A stretch of 64,000 nt of DNA, taken from Myxococcales bacterium UBA1660 (GTDB lineage: Bacteria; Myxococcota_A; Polyangia; Polyangiales; Houyiibacteriaceae). Made by a program: the position numbers and the translations under genes. This document shows positions 58,217 through 64,000 of the stretch, piece by piece. Below the pieces are notes generated by a model. The model ran no database searches and was not told the DNA's origin. It was given only the letters and a program-made list of their open reading frames with translations. The first letter of the stretch is position 1. Each line of letters begins with the position of its first letter. The stretch is from the NCBI GenBank assembly GCA_002320815.1, contig DCLA01000036.1, positions 8,323 through 72,322 on the forward strand. The letters are read 5' to 3'.

Positions 58217-59974
58217 GTGGAGGGGCTCTTCGGCGTCGTCGGCCTTGGCTCGGGGCGGAAACGAGTGCCGCTCGGGCCCTTGGCGGTCGAACCACGGGAG
58301 GGAGAGCCAGAAGGTGACGCCCTCGCCGGATGTGCTCGTGACTCCCACCTCGCCTCCCATCTTGAGGGTGAGGTGCTTCACGATGGCCAGGCCGAGCCCG
58401 GTGCCGCCGACGTCGCGCGAGCGCCCTTCGTCGATGCGGTAGAATCGCTCGAAGATGCGCTCGTGGTGCTCCTTCGCGATCCCCGGGCCCGGGTTGTGGA
58501 CCTCGACGCGCACGTGGTCGCTGCGCCGCCCCAGGCGCACGTGGACGCTGGAGCCGGCGGGGGCGTACTTGGTGGCGTTGTCGATGAGGTTGACCATCAC
58601 CTGGTCGAGGCCGCGCTCGTTGGCGAGGGCCCAGGTGTCCGCTTCGGCGGGCTGCAACACGAGCTGTACGTCGCGCTGCGCGGCCTTGGTGGTCAGGCCG
58701 CGCACCACGTCGACCACCACCGCCTGGACGTCGACGGGCTCGACCTCGAGCTTGTGATCCGGCGACTCCGCTCGGGACAGGGCGGCCAGGTCGGCCACCA
58801 GGGCCTGGAGTCGCAGGGTGTGCTTGAGGATGATGTCCAGGAAGCGCCCGCCGGCTTCGGCGTCGTTCATGGCGCCGGCCCGCAGGGTCTCGGTGAAGCC
58901 GCGGATGGCGGTCAGCGGGGTGCGCAGCTCGTGGCTGGCGTTGGCCACGAAGTCCCGCCGGATCCGGTCCGCGGCTTCGAGCCGGGACACGTCGTGGAGG
59001 ACGGTGACCACACCGCTCCCGTCCGGCAGCGGAGCGACCTGGGCCCGGAAGTAGCGCCGCTCGCCGTCACGCTCGAGGACCAGGTCCACCGCGCGGGCTT
59101 CGGACTTCCGCGCCGCGCGCACCGCGGCGTGGAGCTCGTCGCTCTGCACCACCTCCCGGGCGGTCCGGCCGAGGGGATCCTCGTCGATGAGCTCGTCCAG
59201 GGCCCGGTTGGTCAGCGTGATGCGCCCCAGGGCGTCGGTGACGAAGACCGCCTCGACCATCGCGTCGAGGATGGTGCGCATGCGGTCCTGCTCTTGGCGT
59301 AGGATCTCCACCCGCTCGCCGAGCTGTTCGGCCATCCGGTCCAGGGCCCGGCCGATGGCGCCCAGCTCGTCCTCGCGGTCGCTGGCGTAGCGCGCGGTGA
59401 GGTCCCCCTGGGCCAGGGCGTCGGCGACCCGGGTCAGCTCGCTGGCCGGCTCGATGAGGGTCCGGCTGAGGGCCATGGTGAGGAAGAGACCCACCAGCGC
59501 GGCCATGATGCCGCCCAAGATGAGGAGCTCGCGGACGGATGCTCGGGCCCGCACCGTGAGCTGGGTGGGCATGCTGGCGCGGACGGTCCAGTCGCCCATG
59601 GATCGCTGGAGCACGTGGCGGTCGCCGACCTCGGTGAGCTTCTCGCTCTCGATCGGCACCATCGGTCCGTCGTCGGCCTCCAGCTCGGCGCCGTCGAAGG
59701 CGGTGTCGCCCCGGAGCACGCCGCGCTCGTCCACGATGCGGATCCGGACCCCGCGCTCGGCGCCCACGGAGTCCGCCAGGGCATCGGGATCCCCACCGGC
59801 GTCGACCCCGCGCTCGACTTCGTTCAGCGCGTTCTCGAGGGTGTCGCTGGCGAGCTGCCGCATCCGGAACTGGACCAGCGGGTCCTCCAGGAGCAGCAGG
59901 AGCAGCACCAGGGCTCCGATCGCCGTCGCGATCGCCCCGACGAGGCTCCGTCGCAGTCCGCCCATCGACCGCAT
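58202..59974 (-). CDS. phoR: PhoR-like sensor histidine kinase
   Basis: 590 residues. Two membrane helices (about 8-30 and 148-168) flank a periplasmic sensor of about 118 residues. HAMP-like (LIEPASELTRVADALAQGDLTARY), PAS (ILDAMVEAVFVTDALGRITLTNRALDELI) and the dimerisation/phosphoacceptor helix with NASHELRTPLTAIRGFTETL follow, then the ATP domain (NLIDNATKYAPAGS, GTGLGLAIVKHL). The architecture and the neighbour phoB fit the phosphate sensor PhoR. It lies 22 bp after phoB. Confidence 0.9.
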   Translation of the reverse strand: MRSMGGLRRSLVGAIATAIGALVLLLLLLEDPLVQFRMRQLASDTLENALNEVERGVDAGGDPDALADSVGAERGVRIRIVDERGVLRGDTAFDGAELEADDGPMVPIESEKLTEVGDRHVLQRSMGDWTVRASMPTQLTVRARASVRELLILGGIMAALVGLFLTMALSRTLIEPASELTRVADALAQGDLTARYASDREDELGAIGRALDRMAEQLGERVEILRQEQDRMRTILDAMVEAVFVTDALGRITLTNRALDELIDEDPLGRTAREVVQSDELHAAVRAARKSEARAVDLVLERDGERRYFRAQVAPLPDGSGVVTVLHDVSRLEAADRIRRDFVANASHELRTPLTAIRGFTETLRAGAMNDAEAGGRFLDIILKHTLRLQALVADLAALSRAESPDHKLEVEPVDVQAVVVDVVRGLTTKAAQRDVQLVLQPAEADTWALANERGLDQVMVNLIDNATKYAPAGSSVHVRLGRRSDHVRVEVHNPGPGIAKEHHERIFERFYRIDEGRSRDVGGTGLGLAIVKHLTLKMGGEVGVTSTSGEGVTFWLSLPWFDRQGPERHSFPPRAKADDAEEPLHVTNV

Positions 59975-59996
59975 GGCCGCAGTCTAGCCGTCCGAC

Positions 59997-60686
<690 letters not shown>

Positions 60687-60712
60687 GGGTGTGCAGACGG
60701 TGCGGAAGCCGA

Positions 60713-60740
60713 GTGACGTCGCCGTGACGTCACCGTGGCG
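60713..60740. promoter_or_regulatory. Pho-box-like triple repeat before phoB
   Basis: GTGACGTCGCC (60713), GTGACGTCACC (60724) and GTGGCGTCGCA (60735) are at exactly 11-bp spacing. In the sense of phoB this reads CGCCAC, CGTCAC, CGTCAC. It is the cleanest array in the window. Confidence 0.75.
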
Positions 60741-60781
60741 TCGCAGCAAAGGTGTGGGGACCATCCCCCACCCACGTCACC

Positions 60782-61888
60782 CTACACGTTGAAGCGGAAA
60801 TGGACCACGTCGCCGTCCTGGACGACGTACTCCTTGCCTTCGAGGCGCATCTTGCCGGCTTCCTTGACTGCCTTCTCGCTGCCGAGCTCCAGCATGTCGC
60901 CGACGCTCATCACCTCGGCGCGGATGAAGCCGCGCTCGAAGTCCGTGTGGATCTTGCCGGCGGCCTGGGGCGCCTTGGTGCCTTCGGCGATGGTCCAGGC
61001 GTGGACCTCGGGGTCGCCGGCGGTGAAGAAGGTGATCAGGTTCAGCATGCGGTAGCCGGTCTGGATCACGCCGTGGAGGCCGGGCTCCTCGAGGCCCACG
61101 GACTCCAGGAAGTCGGCGCGCTCCTCTTCGGGGAGCTGCATGATCTCGGCCTCGATGGCGGCGCTGATGCAGGTCATCGGGACCCCGCGCTCCTCGGCGA
61201 GGGCGCGGACCTTGCCGACCAGGGGGTCGTTCTCCAGGTCGCCGAGCTGCTCTTCCTGCACGTTGCACACGAAGAAGCTGGGCTTCCGGGTGATCAGGAA
61301 CATGTCGTGGAGGATGCGCTGCTCGTCCTCGCCCTCGCCCACGTCGAAGCCGATGGCGGGCTTGCCTTCGTCGAGGTGCGCGGCGAGGGCCTCGCACACG
61401 GCGGCGGCCTTCTTCTCCAGGGCGTTGTTGCCCTTGGCGGCGCGCTGGGCCTTGTCGAGGCGCTTCTGGACGGTCTCGAGATCCTTGAGGACCAGCTCGG
61501 TCTCGATGGTCTCGATGTCGGCGATGGGGTCCACCCGGCCGTCGACGTGGACGATGTTCTCGTCCTCGAAGCAGCGCACGACGTGGGCGATGGCGTCCGC
61601 GTCGCGGATGTGGCTGAGGAAGGCGTTGCCCTTGCCCTCGCCCTTGCTGGCGCCCTTCACCAGGCCGGCGATGTCCACGAAGTCGACGGTGGCGGCCACG
61701 ATCTTCTTGGGCTGGAAGTGCTTCACCAGCCCGTCGAAGCGCTTGTCGGGCACCGGGACCACACCGACGTTCGGGTCGATGGTGCAGAAGGCGTAGTTGG
61801 CCGCCTCGGCCTGCTTGCTGGAGAGGGCGTTGAAGAGGGTGGACTTGCCCACGTTGGGGAGCCCCACGATGCCGACGGAAAGACCCAT
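60782..61888 (-). CDS. ychF: Ribosome-binding ATPase YchF
   Basis: 368 residues. G1 GLPNVGKSTLFNAL, the YchF-specific opening NYAFCTIDPNVG, G3 DIAGLVKGASKGEGKGNAFLSHI, G4-like position FVCNVQEEQL, coiled-coil (EKKAAAVCEALAAHLDEGK) and TGS-like C-terminus (KAPQAAGKIHTDFERGFIRAEVMS...EGKEYVVQDGDVVHFRFNV). The universal YchF/OLA1 family binds ATP in preference to GTP and associates with ribosomes. Length matches (363 in E. coli). Confidence 0.98.
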   Translation of the reverse strand: MGLSVGIVGLPNVGKSTLFNALSSKQAEAANYAFCTIDPNVGVVPVPDKRFDGLVKHFQPKKIVAATVDFVDIAGLVKGASKGEGKGNAFLSHIRDADAIAHVVRCFEDENIVHVDGRVDPIADIETIETELVLKDLETVQKRLDKAQRAAKGNNALEKKAAAVCEALAAHLDEGKPAIGFDVGEGEDEQRILHDMFLITRKPSFFVCNVQEEQLGDLENDPLVGKVRALAEERGVPMTCISAAIEAEIMQLPEEERADFLESVGLEEPGLHGVIQTGYRMLNLITFFTAGDPEVHAWTIAEGTKAPQAAGKIHTDFERGFIRAEVMSVGDMLELGSEKAVKEAGKMRLEGKEYVVQDGDVVHFRFNV

Positions 61889-61960
61889 GTCGCTGCTCGG
61901 TTAGCCCCGAGGGGACGTCGGCGCAACGCGGTGCGACCCGGGAGGCCTGCCTCGGGGGGC

Positions 61961-63121
61961 TCAGGCGGACTTCAGCTGGGCCTTGAGCTGCTTGGCGGCC
62001 AGCGCGTAGCCGCCGTCGGCGCCGTCGACGAAGTGGACGTGGTCGCCCCGGTGCTCGGTGATCACGCAGGTCATCAGCGCCGAGGGGGCCCGGTGGAGCC
62101 CGTAGACCAGGGTGCCGGCGGCGTGCTCCCGCTCGAGGTAGTCGGCGATGGCCCGCTCCTGGGCGCTGGTGACGTCGATCACCATGCGCAGGGTGTCGTC
62201 GAACTTGCGGAAGTCGGTGTTCGCGACGACCTGCTCCCGGTAGACCTCGCCGGGGAAGCCGAAGGCGTCCCAGCCGCGATCCATGAGCACGGTGCCGATG
62301 CGGTTCTGGAGCGCGGCGCGGGTCTTGTTCATCCAGTTGCCGAAGCCGTCGGGGCGCCCGCTGAGGAGCCGCGCCTCGGCGTCGAAGCGCTCGGCCTGGG
62401 TGGCGAGCTGGAGGCTGCGCATGGCCACCGGGTGGCCGTCGCCCTCGAGGATCTCCTCCACCGTGGCGATGACCGCCTTGTAGATGGCGGAGGCCTCGCG
62501 GCGGTCGCTGGCCCGGGCCTGGACCAGGAGCGCGAGGATGTGGTCCCGGGTGCTGGCGATGGGCTCCCAGCGACACTCGAAGCCGCTGAAGTCCACCGCG
62601 GCCGGGCCGGGCTGGACGGCGTAGCGGGCGCCGCGCTCGGGGTCCTTGATCCACCGCTCGCCCTCGCTGAGGCCGCTGCCGGCGAACATGGCGAAGGTGG
62701 CGTGCTCGCTCTGGCGATAGCGGGCCACCAGCACCGGGTGGCCCGCTTCGCGCAGCTCGCCGATGGGCACGATGCCGGCGCGCATGCCCAGGCCGAAGGC
62801 GTCGGTGGCCCGCTGCTGGAGTCCGCGCAGGGCGGGCTCCAACTGCTCCAGGTGGGAAGTGGGGCAGAGCAGGGTCGCGCCGTCGCCACCGAAGACGAAA
62901 GGTAGGGGAACGTCGACGGCGTTGCGGACGGCGACGATGGAGGCGACCCCGAGGGCGTTGACGTCCTTGTAGCGCCCGGCCTCGATGGCCTTGGTGGAGC
63001 CCTGGACGTCGGTGATCACCAGGTTCCAGCTGTCCGGGGCCTGGTGGTAGACGCCGGGGTCGGGCACGTCCGAGAAGGAGGTGAGCGGCTCGAGGTCGGC
63101 GTAGAAGGAATCGTCCCCCAT
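61961..63121 (-). CDS. DUF3095 (nucleotide-cyclase-fold-like) protein
   Basis: 386 residues. Starts MGDDSFYADLEPLTSFSDV, then WNLVITDVQGSTKAIEAGRYKDVNALG, which is the DUF3095 opening and resembles the first catalytic loop of class III cyclases (DxxGST), and VFGGDGATLLCP, resembling the second (GGDG). Catalytic activity is not established for the family; the similarity to GGDEF/cyclase folds is structural. C-terminus (RAPSALMTCVITEHRGDHVHFVDGADGGYALAA) is typical for DUF3095. Confidence 0.85.
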   Translation of the reverse strand: MGDDSFYADLEPLTSFSDVPDPGVYHQAPDSWNLVITDVQGSTKAIEAGRYKDVNALGVASIVAVRNAVDVPLPFVFGGDGATLLCPTSHLEQLEPALRGLQQRATDAFGLGMRAGIVPIGELREAGHPVLVARYRQSEHATFAMFAGSGLSEGERWIKDPERGARYAVQPGPAAVDFSGFECRWEPIASTRDHILALLVQARASDRREASAIYKAVIATVEEILEGDGHPVAMRSLQLATQAERFDAEARLLSGRPDGFGNWMNKTRAALQNRIGTVLMDRGWDAFGFPGEVYREQVVANTDFRKFDDTLRMVIDVTSAQERAIADYLEREHAAGTLVYGLHRAPSALMTCVITEHRGDHVHFVDGADGGYALAAKQLKAQLKSA

Positions 63122-63162
63122 GGGCCGGCGAGTCTACTCCATTCGCGGGAGCGACTCCGGGG

Positions 63163-63687
63163 TCAGGTGGGGACGCGGAGCACGACGCGCACGGTCGGCT
63201 GGATCTTGAGGGTGCCCAGCATCGCGCTGTAGGGGGTGATCCCAAAGTCGGGCTGGTGCAGGGGGACCTCGGTGATCCAGGCGTCGCCCTCCTTGCGGGC
63301 CGTCACCGTCAGCGGCTGGGTGCGGCCGTGGAGGGTGAGGTCCCCGGTGACCGTGGCGCGGTCGCCGTCGCGGGAGATGCTGCGCGAGACGAAGCGGATC
63401 TCTCCGTGCTTCTTCGTGTGGAGCACGTCCTTCTGGATGTTCGCCTCGATCTTCTTGCGGTCGCCGGGGCCGAGGGCGCTGGGCATGTCCCGGCCGTCCT
63501 TGCGGGCGCAGACCACCCGCAGGCTCTGGGGATCGAAGGTGGCTTCGACCCGCGGGTCCCCCTCTTCGTCGAAGGTGAGCGATCCCCGGTCGACGGAGAT
63601 CTTCAGGTCGTGGGCGATGGCGGAGAGCACGCCGTCCTTGAAGGTCAGGACGTGGCACTCGAAGTCGGCGTCGCGGAGGGTCGGCAT
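63163..63687 (-). CDS. YceI-like family protein
   Basis: 174 residues with the YceI lipocalin-like pattern: AIAHDLKISVDRGSLTF, VEATFDPQSLRV, KIEANIQKDVLHTKKHGEIRFVS, VTGDLTLHGRTQPLTVTARK. No signal peptide is seen at this start, unlike typical periplasmic YceI, so it may be cytoplasmic. YceI proteins bind isoprenoid-like lipids. It begins 14 bp after the upstream partial gene's stop and is probably in one transcript. Confidence 0.85.
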   Translation of the reverse strand: MPTLRDADFECHVLTFKDGVLSAIAHDLKISVDRGSLTFDEEGDPRVEATFDPQSLRVVCARKDGRDMPSALGPGDRKKIEANIQKDVLHTKKHGEIRFVSRSISRDGDRATVTGDLTLHGRTQPLTVTARKEGDAWITEVPLHQPDFGITPYSAMLGTLKIQPTVRVVLRVPT

Positions 63688-63701
63688 GGGGGCCTCTTAC
63701 C

Positions 63702-64000
63702 TCACTCGCGGGTGGCGGGCAGCTCGGTGCGGGTGATCGCGCCGGGCTGGGGGAAGCCGGGCTCCAGCGCGTAGAGGCCGCCGTCGGGGGAGGCGGCGAT
63801 GCGCACCGGGCTCGGGAAGGGCTCCAGCGCGCCGACCGGGGTGCCCGCCGCGTCGAGCTCGAGGACCCGGCCGTCGCCCAGGGCGACCCAGAGGTGCCCG
63901 GTGAGGCGGTCACGGACCAGGCTGGTGACCTCGCCGTCGAGGGTGGCCAGGGGCCGGGAGGCGTCGGTGGTGGTGGAGGCCAAGTGCAGGGCGCCGCCCT
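63702..64000 (-). CDS. C-terminal fragment of a propeller-like protein, cut by window edge
   Basis: The frame is open to the right edge and stops at 63702. The visible C-terminal ~99 residues include LATLDGEVTSLVRDRLTGHLWVALGDGRVLELDAAGTPVGALEPFPSPVRIAASPDGGLYALE, the pattern of NHL/YncE-like beta-propeller blades (DG..GRV..LDAAGTPV, ASPDGGLY). The rest lies beyond the window. Probably co-transcribed with the YceI-like gene. Confidence 0.65.
   Translation of the reverse strand, partial: GGALHLASTTTDASRPLATLDGEVTSLVRDRLTGHLWVALGDGRVLELDAAGTPVGALEPFPSPVRIAASPDGGLYALEPGFPQPGAITRTELPATRE

Overview
The DNA is very GC-rich and its codons end mostly in G or C. The gene content points to a myxobacterium or close relative (Myxococcota / former Deltaproteobacteria). 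The supporting signs are a MYXO-CTERM-like C-terminus, cysteine-rich DUF4215-type repeats with a fibro-slime domain, a DUF1592/DUF1552-type secreted pair, many lipobox proteins, and a membrane-anchored Ser/Thr kinase. dnaA (30.1 kb) and dnaN (39.3 kb) place the window close to the replication origin. Neither an rRNA nor a tRNA gene nor a CRISPR array was recognised. No transposase was seen.

Layout. 0-15.7 kb: cell-surface and housekeeping genes. They include a truncated lipoprotein gene, a ChaC-like cyclotransferase, an osmolyte-flavoured trio (acetylpolyamine/HDAC-type deacetylase, AblB acetyl-beta-lysine synthase, MscS channel), two secreted multidomain proteins, a DUF1592-type/DUF1552 pair, a secreted EEP phosphodiesterase and an SDR. 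15.7-16 kb: a 222-bp inverted-repeat element that ends inside the neighbouring gene. 16-27.1 kb: an iron/heme island. A triple-HmuY lipoprotein plus Kelch operon diverges from an imelysin / di-heme oxidoreductase / imelysin / HTTM operon, and a zinc-ribbon plus TonB-receptor operon faces them. Fur-box-like palindromes lie at all three promoters, and two of them are identical over 17 bp. 27.2-29.3 kb: an ECF sigma/anti-sigma pair and an outer-membrane barrel.

29.3-40.4 kb: the origin neighbourhood. dnaA and dnaN are separated by an ABC-2 exporter, a PolX-like PHP protein whose polymerase site is degraded, a kinase, a phosphoesterase and an anchored protein. DnaA-box-like sites occur before both dnaA and dnaN. 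40.5-48.8 kb: a CDF metal exporter, a 1,223-residue surface di-heme/beta-propeller protein, a lipoprotein, uridine kinase, an OprP-like porin and pirin.

49-60.8 kb: the most coherent system in the window. It reads in one direction as phoB-phoR, a PiT-type permease, an atypical response regulator without the phospho-acceptor Asp, tonB-exbB-exbD-exbD-TonB receptor, and a secreted beta-helix-like lipoprotein. The upstream regions of phoB, the atypical regulator, tonB and the lipoprotein each carry GTGAC/GTCAC-type direct repeats at exactly 11-bp spacing, the geometry of Pho boxes. The gap before the PiT gene carries a similar array in the opposite orientation. My inference is a Pho-controlled, TonB-energised outer-membrane uptake system for phosphate or a phosphorylated compound. 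60.8-64 kb: YchF, a DUF3095 protein, a YceI-like protein and the end of a propeller-like protein.

All functions are inferred from reading the sequence. No database or structure search was run.
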